Source: an uncultured Prevotellaceae bacterium (lineage in GTDB: Bacteria > Bacteroidota > Bacteroidia > Bacteroidales > Bacteroidaceae). From it: DNA of 64,000 nucleotides. A program made the translations under genes and the position numbers. Each line of letters begins with the position of its first letter. Position 1 is the stretch's first letter. The notes under the pieces are model-generated. The model was not told the origin of the DNA. It worked only from the letters and a program-made list of their open reading frames with translations, and did no database searches. The stretch is taken from contig CACWNV010000004.1 of NCBI GenBank assembly GCA_902762325.1, positions 40,329-104,328 on the forward strand. Direction: 5' to 3'. Positions 28,291 to 38,100 of this stretch are shown one piece after another.

Positions 28291-29626
28291 TTTAATCATT
28301 ATCGGCGCGGGACCTGGTGGTTACCGCGCCGCTGAGTATGCGGCAAAGAACGGATTGAAGGTCATCGTTTTTGATGGCAAAGATGCGGGAGGGACGTGTC
28401 TGAATTGCGGGTGTATTCCTACAAAGACGCTTGCCCGGAATGCCGACGTCATGCATACTCTCTCGGAAGCAGAGGTCTTCGGCCTGAATAATTTGCAATA
28501 TGAATTCGACTTTTCCCGTGTCATGGCGCGGAAAGATGAGGTCGTCAGTACGCTCCGTAATGGTGTTGAGGCTCTTTTAAAGATGCCGGGCATCACATTT
28601 GTCAAAGAAAACGTGACATTTGTTGATAGTAAGACGGTGAGAACTTTTCATTCTGGCGATGAATACACCGCTCCAAATATCATCATTGCAACGGGTTCTT
28701 CTAATAAGATGTTGCGACTAAAGGAGTTTGATACGAGTCTTCTCGATGAAGGGGTTGTATGTGATTCCACCGAACTTCTTTCTACTAAGACACTACCCAG
28801 GCATTTGTGTATTGTAGGAGCTGGTGTGATAGGAATGGAGTTCGCCAGCATTTACCGTTCTTTCGGTTGCGAGGTGACTGTTATTGAATTCTTGAAAGAG
28901 TGTCTGCCTGCTGTTGATAGTGAAATCTCCAAACGACTACGGAAATCTTTGGAGAAACGGGGTGTCAACTTTATGATGCAAAGCGGTGTTACATCTATCA
29001 CGAGAGATGGAGTCTTTTATGAACGAAAAGGCAAAAGTGCTTGTGTGTCAGCAGATAAGATACTGATTGCCGTTGGCAGGAAGCCTAACATCTCCGACGA
29101 TTTTGCCAACGCAGGCATCGAATTTGATGAAAGGACAGGTATCAAGGTGGATGATGACATGCAGACGAACGTGCCTGGTATCTATGCGATAGGTGATGTC
29201 AATTGTCGGCAGATGCTTGCTCATGCGGCAACGATGCAGGGATTACGGGCTGTTAATACCATCTTGAAGAGGAAGGATAACATCAGACTGGATATTATGC
29301 CGGCTGCTGTCTTTACCTATCCGGAAGTGGGATGTGTCGGTCCGACGGAAGACCTGTTGAAAGATAAGGGTATATCTTATAAGGCGTACAAAAGCCGGTA
29401 TCATGCTAATGGAAAGGCACTTGCCATGAATGAGACGGAGGGTTTGGTGAAGCTGCTTACTGATGCAGACGACCATATCCTGGGCTGTCACATCTTGGGT
29501 GCCCATGCTTCAGATTTGATACAAGAAGTGGTAGCATGGATGAACCAGAACGGAACGATACAGCAGTTACGTGAATGTGTTCATATCCATCCCACTCTAA
29601 GTGAAGTCTTACAAGACTTAACATAA
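28277..29626 (+). CDS. lpdA: Dihydrolipoyl dehydrogenase (L protein)
   Basis: This FAD enzyme reoxidizes the lipoyl group of GcvH with NAD+. The Rossmann motif GAGPGG opens the protein and the redox disulfide is in GGTCLNCGCIPTK. A second NAD-binding motif VGAGVIGMEFASIY lies near residue 180. The active-site HIHPTLSE is at the C-terminus. Inside a gcv operon it is most likely dedicated to glycine cleavage. It has 449 residues. Confidence 0.96.
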   Translation: MTETDLIIIGAGPGGYRAAEYAAKNGLKVIVFDGKDAGGTCLNCGCIPTKTLARNADVMHTLSEAEVFGLNNLQYEFDFSRVMARKDEVVSTLRNGVEALLKMPGITFVKENVTFVDSKTVRTFHSGDEYTAPNIIIATGSSNKMLRLKEFDTSLLDEGVVCDSTELLSTKTLPRHLCIVGAGVIGMEFASIYRSFGCEVTVIEFLKECLPAVDSEISKRLRKSLEKRGVNFMMQSGVTSITRDGVFYERKGKSACVSADKILIAVGRKPNISDDFANAGIEFDERTGIKVDDDMQTNVPGIYAIGDVNCRQMLAHAATMQGLRAVNTILKRKDNIRLDIMPAAVFTYPEVGCVGPTEDLLKDKGISYKAYKSRYHANGKALAMNETEGLVKLLTDADDHILGCHILGAHASDLIQEVVAWMNQNGTIQQLRECVHIHPTLSEVLQDLT

Positions 29627-29636
29627 ATGGTTCTTT

Positions 29637-29676
29637 GTTCATGGTGAGTTTGGGAAAACTTGCCATGAACTTTTTT
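29637..29676 (+). terminator. Intrinsic terminator of the gcv operon
   Basis: The arms GTTCATGG (29637-29644) and CCATGAAC (29663-29670) pair, and an inner stem continues as GAGTTT/AAACTT around GGGA. Six T follow at 29671-29676. It lies 11 bases after lpdA and only 20 bases before the next gene, which therefore either uses read-through or has a promoter overlapping the hairpin. Confidence 0.9.
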
Positions 29677-29696
29677 AACAACTTAAATCCAAAACT

Positions 29697-31691
29697 ATGA
29701 AAAGAATTGTCTATGCATTTCTGATGCTTTCATGTGTTGTGGCTATACATGCCCAGAGTGGTGATGACGGCTTCGACCAGGTGTTGGACGAGATGACTGG
29801 CATTGATGAGGAGGATGTTCCACAATGGGACCAGTGGTATGAGGAGCTGGCTTCGCTTGCCATCGATAGAATAAATATCAACACCGCAACCCGTGAGGAC
29901 TTAGAGCAGCTGCCTTTCTTAAACGACCGGCAAATCGAAGAAATATGCGAGTATGTCTATAGACACGCCCCTCTCCGAAGCTTAGGCGAATTGTCGATGA
30001 TTGAGTCTTTGGATTACAACGAGCGGATTCTCTTGTCGAGATTCTTAGAAATAGGAAAGACGACAAAGGATTTCCGACCGACGATCAGGCAGATACTGAA
30101 GGATGCAACAAATGAGCTGACGATGACGGCAAAGATTCCCTTTTACAGGCGGGAAGGTGACAAAAACGGATACTTAGGCTATCCATACCGCCATTCAATA
30201 AGATTTACCTCTCATAACAACAAACACTTCAAGGCGGGTCTTATTGGTGCTCAGGATGCTGGTGAACCTTTCTTTGCCAATCGGAACAAAATGGGCTATG
30301 ATTTCTATTCCTTCTACCTTCTTCTAAAGAATATAGGCAGGATAAAGGCTCTTGCTGCTGGAAAATACAGAGTGAAATTAGGGATGGGACTCATCTTGAA
30401 CAAAGGCTTTTCCATCGGCAATACGACATGGCTTTCAGGTAATGAACGGAACGGAAGCGACATCCATCAGCATTCTTCACTTTCTTCCTCCAATTATATG
30501 CAGGGCATGGCTGCAACCGTCCGCTTGTCAAGACACATTGATCTCACCTCATTCCTGTCCTGTCGTCCTATCGATGCGACGGCGAATGCGGACAGCCAGT
30601 CTATAGCAACCATTCTGAGTACGGGCTATCATCGGACTCCAGTGGAAATGAGTCATAAGCATCAGGCTTTTGAAAGCATGATTGGAGGCAGTCTGACTTA
30701 TCATAATAAGTATGTTTCTGTGGGGTATAACATGCTATATAATACATTAAGCAAGCCGGTCAAGCCGGATAAGACACAGCCTTTCCGCAAATACTACCCT
30801 GAAGGAAAGGAGTTCGTAAATGCGAGCATTTCGTACAATTACCGGAATTCTTTTCTAAGTCTTAGCGGTGAGCTTGCAACCAATAAGGAATGGGCAATAG
30901 CAAGCATCAACACCCTGGCATTCCGTTTCAATAGTCATCTGGAACTGAAGACGCTCTATCGTTTTTATTCCTATCAATACACCTCGCTTCATGCGAACAG
31001 CTATCGTGTGAACAGCAAGACACAAAACGAAAACGGTGCCATGGCTTCAGTCAACTGGAGAATCCGGTCAGGTATGCAGCTGCAACTGATGGCTGACTAT
31101 TCCTATTTCCCCTGGCCGAAATACATGGTCTCTGCTCCCTCCCATTCGTGGGACAGCCGACTGTCTTTTACCTGTCAGCATCGAAAATACCGATGGGTCG
31201 CTCAATATAGACTAAGGAATAAGCAGCGTGACAATCAGGATAAGACAGGACTTGTCAATCAGATTGAACACAAAGGAGGCGCAAGCATGTATCTATCAGG
31301 CAGCAAATGGACTTCCAAGTCACAAGTCAGTTTCTCGTATGTTAATGCCGGTACAAAATCATTCGGTTACTTGTTGTCCCAGTCCCTCAACTACAACTAT
31401 AAGAAACTCAGCATCCAGGCGATGTTCAATTACTTCCACACAGACGACTATAGCACGCGAATCTATTTATATGAAAGGGATATGCAATATGCCTGTTCCT
31501 TTCCCACGTTCTTCGGACATGGTATCCACTATGCCTTATGGGGCAGATACAACCTCAGTTCCAGCCTTCGTGTCACGGCAAAGTTAGGTGTCACATCCTA
31601 TTCCGACCGTTCTCATATCAGCGAGAACGAGCAAAAGATAGACAGCTCGTCAAAAAGTGATTTGGACCTGCAAGTAAGCTGGAGGTTTTGA
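29697..31691 (+). CDS. Exported helix-hairpin-helix protein with outer-membrane-barrel-like C-terminus
   Basis: This 664-residue protein has a signal peptide (residues 1-19, ending IHAQ). Tandem helix-hairpin-helix-like segments follow (ININTATREDLEQLPFLNDR, about residues 59-78, then APLRSLGELSMIESL). The long remainder is rich in alternating aromatic/polar strands (YRFYSYQYTS, WRIRSGMQLQLMADYSYF) and ends in a Phe (VSWRF), as outer-membrane barrels do. Proteins of this layout are common in Bacteroidetes. The HhH part resembles ComEA-type DNA-binding modules, but a role in DNA uptake is only a guess. Confidence 0.75.
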   Translation: MKRIVYAFLMLSCVVAIHAQSGDDGFDQVLDEMTGIDEEDVPQWDQWYEELASLAIDRININTATREDLEQLPFLNDRQIEEICEYVYRHAPLRSLGELSMIESLDYNERILLSRFLEIGKTTKDFRPTIRQILKDATNELTMTAKIPFYRREGDKNGYLGYPYRHSIRFTSHNNKHFKAGLIGAQDAGEPFFANRNKMGYDFYSFYLLLKNIGRIKALAAGKYRVKLGMGLILNKGFSIGNTTWLSGNERNGSDIHQHSSLSSSNYMQGMAATVRLSRHIDLTSFLSCRPIDATANADSQSIATILSTGYHRTPVEMSHKHQAFESMIGGSLTYHNKYVSVGYNMLYNTLSKPVKPDKTQPFRKYYPEGKEFVNASISYNYRNSFLSLSGELATNKEWAIASINTLAFRFNSHLELKTLYRFYSYQYTSLHANSYRVNSKTQNENGAMASVNWRIRSGMQLQLMADYSYFPWPKYMVSAPSHSWDSRLSFTCQHRKYRWVAQYRLRNKQRDNQDKTGLVNQIEHKGGASMYLSGSKWTSKSQVSFSYVNAGTKSFGYLLSQSLNYNYKKLSIQAMFNYFHTDDYSTRIYLYERDMQYACSFPTFFGHGIHYALWGRYNLSSSLRVTAKLGVTSYSDRSHISENEQKIDSSSKSDLDLQVSWRF

Positions 31692-31726
31692 GGGGACTTG
31701 CCAATCAGATGAAATTGGCAAACCCC
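31692..31726. terminator. Convergent (bidirectional) terminator
   Basis: GGGG (31692-31695) and CCCC (31723-31726) enclose a second pairing, TTGCCAAT with ATTGGCAA. It sits exactly between the stop codons of two convergent genes (31691 and 31735). There is no long T run on either side. Confidence 0.65.
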
Positions 31727-31734
31727 TTCAATTG

Positions 31735-32700
31735 CTATTTCTTCTTTTTAGTATAGTTCATTCTCACACGCTCCCAAGAGACTGCTCCGTCGGCATCCAC
31801 ATGCACACGAACGAGATAGTCTCCCGGCTCGGGACAGTTCTTTTCACACATGGAGTCGAGTGTCAGATAGGTTACACCGCCATAGACACGATCATCCCAC
31901 TTGTGGACGTGGCCGCAGAAGACAATCGTCGCATTCCATTTCCTAAACTGATTTAGAAGGAAGAAGGTCTCTTCACGGGTGAATGTCGACGCGAACTGAA
32001 GGGATGATGGTCTGAAGATATTGGTATGGGTGAAGACGAAGGTGTTACGAATCCTTTCACCATTCGAATTACCGTCGAGGATTCCCTGCTCAATCAGGTC
32101 TATTTGTGTCTCGCCCAGCGTACCGCTTGCTGAATCCAGGAAAATGAAATGGTCGTAGGTGTTTTCTGCTACCTCTATATTGAACTCATAGAATGATGAA
32201 TGAAACAGGTTTGACCAGAGCGCCCACCCGTTGTGTGTGATGTCGTGATTTCCAACAACAGGGAAGAAGGGATAGATGACGTCGTCGTAGGTGATGGGAC
32301 CGTCAACATCTGGATGTTTCTCGTTCAGCTTCTGTAAGAATTTCTCCTTATACTTGGATATTGCCTTGTCTAAATTGATGTAATATTCTGCCTTGGTATC
32401 AGCTATATCCCCCAAATGAGCATAGAACATATCATCATTATCAAGACCTATTTGTAGCATCTCCTCCATTCTGCCTGTATCGTCCGTCACATGACTGTCT
32501 GCACCGACAAGAAAGGTATAGCCGCCATCTGAATAACCGTCTATCCGGTTATCTTGATACTCTCTGTAAAAGAGAGACGACATCTTCACCCTGTCCTCAA
32601 CAGCTGTTCCGGCTATCAACAGACCGGTCGGACTCACTTTCTCACATGAGGCAAAAACAACCGCCGAGAATAAAAACAAACAAATATTCTGAATCTTCAT
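31735..32700 (-). CDS. Calcineurin-like metallophosphoesterase, lipoprotein
   Basis: The product has a lipoprotein signal (MKIQNICLFLFSAVVFASC, lipobox FASC) and a calcineurin-type fold with the metal motifs GADSHV, LGDIADTK, GNHDITH and GHVHKWDD in order. I place the start at the ATG at 32700, one base after the upstream stop. The longer open frame reaches only into the neighbour. It has 321 residues. It forms a two-gene operon with the outer-membrane protein upstream. Its substrate cannot be read from sequence. Confidence 0.88.
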   Translation of the reverse strand: MKIQNICLFLFSAVVFASCEKVSPTGLLIAGTAVEDRVKMSSLFYREYQDNRIDGYSDGGYTFLVGADSHVTDDTGRMEEMLQIGLDNDDMFYAHLGDIADTKAEYYINLDKAISKYKEKFLQKLNEKHPDVDGPITYDDVIYPFFPVVGNHDITHNGWALWSNLFHSSFYEFNIEVAENTYDHFIFLDSASGTLGETQIDLIEQGILDGNSNGERIRNTFVFTHTNIFRPSSLQFASTFTREETFFLLNQFRKWNATIVFCGHVHKWDDRVYGGVTYLTLDSMCEKNCPEPGDYLVRVHVDADGAVSWERVRMNYTKKKK

Positions 32701-32701
32701 T

Positions 32702-33409
32702 TTACCAAACATATTTAACTCCCAATTTTCCTGATGTTTCATACTTACTTGCCAGCTGGCTGATACTACCTGCCGGGCGTACATTGAATTCTCCGAAAAG
32801 CTTTGCCTGCTTATTCAATGAGGCGACAAATCGAAGTCCCCAGTTGATGTTCCAGTTCTCATAATAGAACTCGTCGTAATTACGGAAGAACAGTCCGAGG
32901 TTCCATGATTCCCATCGTGGCCGGATGTTGACACCTGTTCCGAATGTGAACGTCAGGGGCTCTGAATAGCCGTTTTCATAGAACTGATAATGGATATAGG
33001 ATTCTCCGACACGAAGGTCAAAATAGGGCGTCTCCCATGTTACCGAAAGATTGGTAACCGTTTCGTTGGTATCCCAGCGATTATACCTGTTGCAGTAGAA
33101 TCTGCCTTCGACATAGAAATCCGAGAATCCCCAGGACATTCTATACCCCGTCTTTATCCCACCGCAATAAAGCTGTTTTCCGAACTGGATCTGCATTGCT
33201 CCTTGTGCATACCATCGGTCGGTGAGGTGGCGCTTGTAAGAGACTGAATAACCTCCAAAGGTTTTAAACAACACATTATGTCCTCCAAGAAGATAGCCGG
33301 TGACTTCATTGCGATGCTCCCCGTCAAATTTATGCACACCGCTGAAAGCCTGCCCATGGACTGTTGCTGAAATGAACATCAACAATCCTGTAATTATTAA
33401 ACTTCGCAT
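32702..33409 (-). CDS. Putative outer-membrane beta-barrel protein
   Basis: This protein of about 235 residues has a signal peptide (MRSLIITGLLMFISATVHGQ). It contains many amphipathic strands with aromatic ends (FSDFYVEGRFYC, WNLGLFFRNYDEF, WNINWGLRFVAS) and a C-terminal GKLGVKYVW typical of barrel-closing strands. The frame is open further upstream through tandem repeats, but the ATG at 33409 gives a clean signal peptide and fits the promoter at 33475. It is translated just ahead of the phosphoesterase lipoprotein. I do not recognise a named family. Confidence 0.72.
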   Translation of the reverse strand: MRSLIITGLLMFISATVHGQAFSGVHKFDGEHRNEVTGYLLGGHNVLFKTFGGYSVSYKRHLTDRWYAQGAMQIQFGKQLYCGGIKTGYRMSWGFSDFYVEGRFYCNRYNRWDTNETVTNLSVTWETPYFDLRVGESYIHYQFYENGYSEPLTFTFGTGVNIRPRWESWNLGLFFRNYDEFYYENWNINWGLRFVASLNKQAKLFGEFNVRPAGSISQLASKYETSGKLGVKYVW

Positions 33410-33474
33410 GCTATAATTATTATCACTATAAATTATCTTTCGTGAGATTGAGTCTGGGATTTCCAATTTGACGG

Positions 33475-33508
33475 CAAAATTATAAAAAAAAACAAAAACT
33501 ATCGCAAA
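33475..33508 (-). promoter_or_regulatory. Leftward promoter of the barrel/phosphoesterase operon
   Basis: On the minus strand TAATTTTG (33475-33482) is a -7 element, with a TTTG at 33505-33508 (22-bp spacing, slightly long). The predicted transcript starts near 33468. The tandem repeat array at 33565 lies immediately upstream. Confidence 0.6.
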
Positions 33509-33564
33509 AAGGAGGAAAAAAAACACCACTTTTGCACAAAGTGCACTGGAAACAGACAGAGTGA

Positions 33565-33710
33565 GTGCGCTGAAAATGCACCGGAATACAGGCAGGGATG
33601 AGTGCGCTGAAAGTGCACCGGAACACAGGCAGGGTGAGTGCGCTGAAAGTGCACCGGAACACAAGCAGGGGTGAGTGCGCTGAAAGTGCACCAGAATACA
33701 GGCAGGGGTG
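33565..33710. repeat. 36-37-bp tandem repeat, four units
   Basis: Four head-to-tail units start at 33565, 33602, 33638 and 33675. Each opens with GTGCGCTGAAARTGCACC and ends ACAGGCAGGG-TGA. The GTGC/GCAC ends of the core form a small dyad. The last unit runs straight into the 155-bp palindrome, sharing its ACAGGCAGG end. There is no spacer variation of CRISPR type. Confidence 0.85.
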
Positions 33711-33852
33711 AAGTGAAACGGAACCCCTGCATAGAGTTCGCAGATGTATAAGTTCCGAAGGAACGACAGAATCTCTGTCACCCCGTTGGGGTTCTTCCTG
33801 CCCACTCACTCCAAACATACAGGGGTTTCGCTACGCTCCACCGCCTGCCTGT
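33698..33852. repeat. 155-bp palindromic (MITE-like) element, copy 1
   Basis: The ends are ACAGGCAGG and CCTGCCTGT. Moving inward, AACCCCTG pairs with CAGGGGTT, and two internal hairpins follow, GTTCC-GAA-GGAAC and ACCCC-GTT-GGGGT. The whole can fold as a long stem bearing two hairpins. Copy 2 lies at 33977 (nearly identical, also 155 bp) and a diverged copy 3 at 47674. It contains no coding frame of its own. Confidence 0.8.
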
Positions 33853-33885
33853 GGTCTCGTCAGCCCTTCGGGCTTATGATTTATA

Positions 33886-33990
33886 GTGCGCTGAAAATGC
33901 ACCGGAACACAGGCAGGGTGAGTGCGCTGAAAGTGCACCAGAATACAGGGGGAGTGCGCTGAAGGTGCACCAGAATACAGGCAGGGGTGA
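33886..33990. repeat. Second tandem array of the 36-bp unit, three units
   Basis: Units start at 33886, 33922 (shortened to 32 bases) and 33954, with the same GTGCGCTGAA core as the array at 33565. The final unit again merges into a 155-bp palindrome. The array-plus-palindrome module is therefore duplicated in tandem. Confidence 0.85.
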
Positions 33991-34131
33991 AGTGAAACGG
34001 AACCCCTGCATAGAGTCCGCAGATGTATAAGTTCCGAAGGAACGACAGAATCTCTGTCACCCCGTTGGGGTTCTTCCTACCCACTCACTCCAAACATACA
34101 GGGGTTTCGCTACGCTCCACCGCCTGCCTGT
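33977..34131. repeat. 155-bp palindromic (MITE-like) element, copy 2
   Basis: It differs from copy 1 at about two positions (TCCGCAG for TTCGCAG, and CTACCC for CTGCCC), and all paired arms are preserved. It is followed by a short hairpin ATCCCCCTCGGGGAT-like sequence at 34137-34153. The near identity implies recent duplication. Confidence 0.8.
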
Positions 34132-34149
34132 AATCTTAATCCCCCTCGG

Positions 34150-34395
34150 GGATTATGCTTTTTCGATGTTTGATGTGTGAATTACGAAGTGTGAAGTGGT
34201 CGCCGAAGGCGAGGGAGAAGTATTGAAGGGTGAAGTGTTTTTGACGTAGGAAGGAGGAATTAGGAAGGAGGAAGTGGTCGCCATAGGCGAGTGTGATGTT
34301 TTGAAGTTTGAAGTACATCATACATCAGCCCTTCATAACTGCGCGAAGCGCACTACTTCCTAATTCCTCCTTCCACCTTCCTCCTTCCGCCAGAG
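34150..34395. repeat. Low-complexity intergenic repeat block A
   Basis: This block has recurring words GAAGTGGTCGCC-NNAGGCGAG (34194 and 34264), AATTAGGAAGGAGGAA and its complement (34254, 34357), GCGCGAAGCGC (34338) and a final CCAGAGC-TACG-GCTCTGG hairpin (34391 region). The same words in the same order recur at 38480-38668. The two blocks flank the HU-like and BspA-like genes as imperfect direct repeats. No gene is visible within. Confidence 0.7.
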
Positions 34396-34854
34396 CTACG
34401 GCTCTGGCGTCTCGTCCTCCTTGTTGACGGAGTAGTTGGTGAGCTCGCGGAGGTTCGCCAGTCGGGTGATCTCGTCGCGGGTGAACTTTCCCGTGGTGCG
34501 GGAACGGAGATACACGCTCTTCACGTTGGCGGCAACGGTGAAGTCCTTGGCAGAGTCGGCAGGGGCGGTGCTGATACCGGCAGAGAAGATGCAGAGGTTA
34601 GGAATCTTCACCGCCTTACCCTCAAGCACCAGCTCGCGGATACAGGTGATCATGTCGGTGAGCACACCCTTGATGACACCCTCGGAATAGGGCGTGTTGT
34701 GCTGAGCCATGTGCTCGGCAAGGTCTTCCAGCGACACGGTCTTACCCATCACGGCTGAACGTGCATACCACTTTTCTGATACAGTTTGTAGAAAATACTC
34801 ATAATTCAGTTGTTTTTTTGTTCGTAAAATGGAGCTTCCCCAGACTATGCGCAC
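34396..34854 (-). CDS. HU-like DNA-binding protein (Bacteroidetes HU-related family)
   Basis: The segment KWYARSAVMGKTVSLEDLAEHMAQ, then VIKGVLTDMITCIRELVLEGKAVKIPNLCIFSAGISTAPADSAKDF and NVKSVYLR, matches the HU-related histone-like family that is frequent near capsule and mobile loci of Bacteroides and Prevotella. The DNA-binding arm region ends in a short acidic tail. The start is uncertain: the frame opens with GTG at 34854 and has no ATG before residue 36, so a GTG or CTG start is needed, or the 5' end is damaged. A -7 element 42 bases upstream supports the GTG. Confidence 0.7.
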   Translation of the reverse strand: MRIVWGSSILRTKKQLNYEYFLQTVSEKWYARSAVMGKTVSLEDLAEHMAQHNTPYSEGVIKGVLTDMITCIRELVLEGKAVKIPNLCIFSAGISTAPADSAKDFTVAANVKSVYLRSRTTGKFTRDEITRLANLRELTNYSVNKEDETPEP

Positions 34855-34895
34855 TCATCTGTCTTCCACTCCCTCAGAGCGTTTCTCTGATATTG

Positions 34896-34903
34896 CAAAG
34901 GTA
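34896..34903 (-). promoter_or_regulatory. -7 element of the HU-like gene
   Basis: On the minus strand TACCTTTG matches TAnnTTTG. No clear -33 TTTG is seen at the expected distance. The transcript would start near 34889 and contain the GTG start at 34854. Confidence 0.5.
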
Positions 34904-35042
34904 CAACATCCAGAACACTCGTTTTCCGTTTCGTGCAGGTTGGGACAGATAAAGCATATTAAATTCATGGCGAACGACAAATGTGTTTTCATTTAGTTGA
35001 TAAAAATTTGAAAGAATGAGTAAGTAAATAAATATTATTTTA

Positions 35043-35050
35043 TATTTTTG
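35043..35050 (+). promoter_or_regulatory. -7 element of the BspA-like gene
   Basis: TATTTTTG matches TAnnTTTG and lies 72 bases before the ATG at 35122, which begins a signal-peptide-like frame. No good -33 element is at standard distance. The gap 34904-35162 otherwise shows only A+T-rich DNA. Confidence 0.5.
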
Positions 35051-35162
35051 CAAAATAAATTGTGCTGATTATGATGTCTAACTAACGCCACTTTTGCAAG
35101 TGGAATGAATCGTATATATTTATGAAAACTATGATGAAAAATTCAAACCTAATGACACGGGG

Positions 35163-38100
35163 ATGATGCTCACTGCCACGACGGCATGGGCAGACGACAG
35201 CGGCGAGTGCGGTGAAGGCGTCACCTACTACTACAATGCCTCCACTCATACCCTCACTATCAGCGGTGAAGGAGATATTGTAATGAGCCCTTGGGAAGAA
35301 TCATTTTATGATGACATCAGGACCGTAGTCATTGAAGACGGCGTGACGGGCATCGATGACCATGCCTTTGTAGGATGCCACTTCTTGAATTCAGTCAGTA
35401 TCCCAAACAGTGTGACGTACATCGGCGAGTATGCCTTCGCTTCCAATTACTCCATGACGTCGGTAAGCATCCCTAATAGTGTGACGAGCATCGGCAACTT
35501 TGCCTTCATTCACTGCTCGTCCCTGACGTCTGTCTTTGTCAACGCAGAGACTCCACCCGCGATTGGTGAAGATGCTTTTGAATATAATGCTAATGGCAGG
35601 AAAATCTATGTGCCCAGTAGCAGTGTCGCAACCTATAAAGAAAATTGGAGTAGCTACGCTAACAACATCGTCGATGTCTCCTCCCTTTTCTCACAAGACG
35701 GCGACACCTACACTATCCACAACAATCTGGGCTGGGAAGTGTTCTGTGATGCCCTTCAGGATAACGACACATGGAACCGCTTCACGGACAAGACTGTGAA
35801 GCTGGGCGCTGACATCACAGTGACGCGCATGGCAGGTAGTAGTGGCCATGAATTCTGCGGCACCTTCGATGGCGACCACCATACGCTCACCGTGCAGTAC
35901 GGCACCGCTGACGCACCTATCGAACAACAACAGTTCGTAGCACCTTTCGTCGAGACTGCCCGCAACAGCTCGCCCGTCTTCCGCAACCTCACCATCGACG
36001 GCAATATCTACGTTAAATATGCCGACTCAAGTGTCGAACCAGGTGTGGGCGGACTCATCGGCCACCTCTTCGGGGATGTCACGGTAGAGCACTGCACGAG
36101 CAAAGTGGTCATCAACTCCGACAAAGACAGGGTGGGTGGCTTCGTCGGCCTTTGCGAATACGCTGTCACATTCACCGACTGCAAGAGCAGCGCCGTCATC
36201 AGCAGTTCCATCGGTAACATTAGCGGTTTTGTGGGCTGGAGCCGTTCATCAGCCTTTACTATTGCCTTCGAGGGATGCCTCTTCAACGGCAAGCTGCTCC
36301 AACTGAACGGAACTGGCGGCAGTGGCGGCTGCTTCGTAGGATGGAAGGGCGACGCCAAGACCGTTAACATCAACAACTGCCTCGTAGCTCCTGCAACACT
36401 CGCTGAGGGTGAGAGCATGGCAAGCAGCGGCAGCGCCACCTTCTGTCGCCAGCATAACGACAAACTGCCTGCTGAAATCAAAAATAGCTACTACACCACA
36501 GAGTTTGGTGCCGCCCAAGGCACGCAAGTCCACAGCATCAAGGCTGGGAAGGGTGTGAGCGTGGCAATGGCTGGCAATGTCATCCACGAATACGAGACGA
36601 GCGGTATCACCTTCTACAACACTGGCATTATGTGCGATGGCAAGCTCTATGCAGTCAAGGACGACGTGGTAAGCCTCTCACTCAGCCATGAAGACCAAGA
36701 GGGCTATGCATTCCTTGGCTATGAAGCAAAGGACAGCCTTCAGAACACTTTCGCCTTGAACGCAGATGGTGACAACTACACGCTGACCATGCCTGATGAC
36801 GACGTGGCTGTTACAGCGAAAGTTGTGATAGGTTATTATTCATTGACCTTACCTGACAAGATGGAGGTTGTGAGTGCAGACCAAGCAGCTATTGATGGCA
36901 AATATCCAGTGGGGACAATTATCAAATTCAAGCTCAAGTCGAATTATGCGGTTGAAGGCGATGTGAAGAACGGAGACGAAGTGCTGGAGGCTAACGCTCA
37001 AGGCATTTATACCGTGACAGTCGGGAATGCAGACATCATGATTACGGTTATTATAACGCTTACGGGTGGTAATTACACAGCGCAGAACTGCGATGAGCTG
37101 AGAGGCTCGACCAATGGCACGGTAACGATTGCCGATGGTGCAAGCATCACGCTTAGCGATGTTACAATCAATGGAGGCATCGTCTGCGAAGGTACGGCTA
37201 CGATTATCCTTGTCGGTGAAAACAGTGTGACGGGACAATTTAACAATGCTGGCATTCAGGTCGGCGGTTTCGAAACAACGCTTACCATCAAGGGCAACGG
37301 CTCGCTGACAGCAAACGGAGGCAGCAATGGCGCAGGCATCGGTACGGGTAATGTTGACCCTAACAGTAATGTAACATTCGGCGACATCATCATCGAGGGC
37401 GGAATCATCACGGCAACCGGAGGTCGGAACGGCGCAGGCATCGGTACGGGTAATGTCGTTAGTGGAACCGTAACACTGAGCAACATCACCATCGAGGGCG
37501 GAAGCATCACGGCAAAGGGAGGCGAATATGGTGCAGGCATCGGAAATGGTCATGTCTGGAATGGTGGAAGCGTAACACTCGGCAACATCACCATCAAGGG
37601 CGGAAGCATCACGGCAAACGGAGGTCGGAACGGCGCAGGCATCGGTACGGGCCATGTCGATGGTGGAAGCGTAACACTGAGCGACATCACCATCGAGGGC
37701 GGAAGCATCACTGCAAACGGAGGCGAGTCAGGCGCAGGCATCGGTACGGGTCGAGTCGACAATGGAACCGTAACACTCGGCGACATCACCATCAAGGGCG
37801 GCACGGTAATGGCTACGGGTGATGATAATGGATGGGCGAACGGTATTGGTAAGGGAGAAAGCCGATACAATACAGTTAATCTCGGCACGTTGACGATTTA
37901 TGACGACATCGACCTTGTGGAAGCATTTGCAAGTTTTCCAGCAGGAGGCATCGGCTGCAACATCGTCTATATGCACGGTGAGACCAACGTAACGGAAAAC
38001 GCAAGCGACTACTTCATCATTAATCATGATGACTTCAGCGATGTCATCAAAGCAAGAAAATATGCCATCATCCTCGTCAATGAAGAGCAGCACGGCACGG

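Noticed and set aside
33410-33805. N-terminal extension of the barrel protein through the tandem repeats
   Set aside because: It only translates the 36-bp repeats and palindrome. The ATG at 33409 with a signal peptide and a promoter at 33475 is better.
33565-33990. CRISPR array
   Set aside because: The 36-37-bp units are contiguous with no unique spacers, and no cas genes are present.
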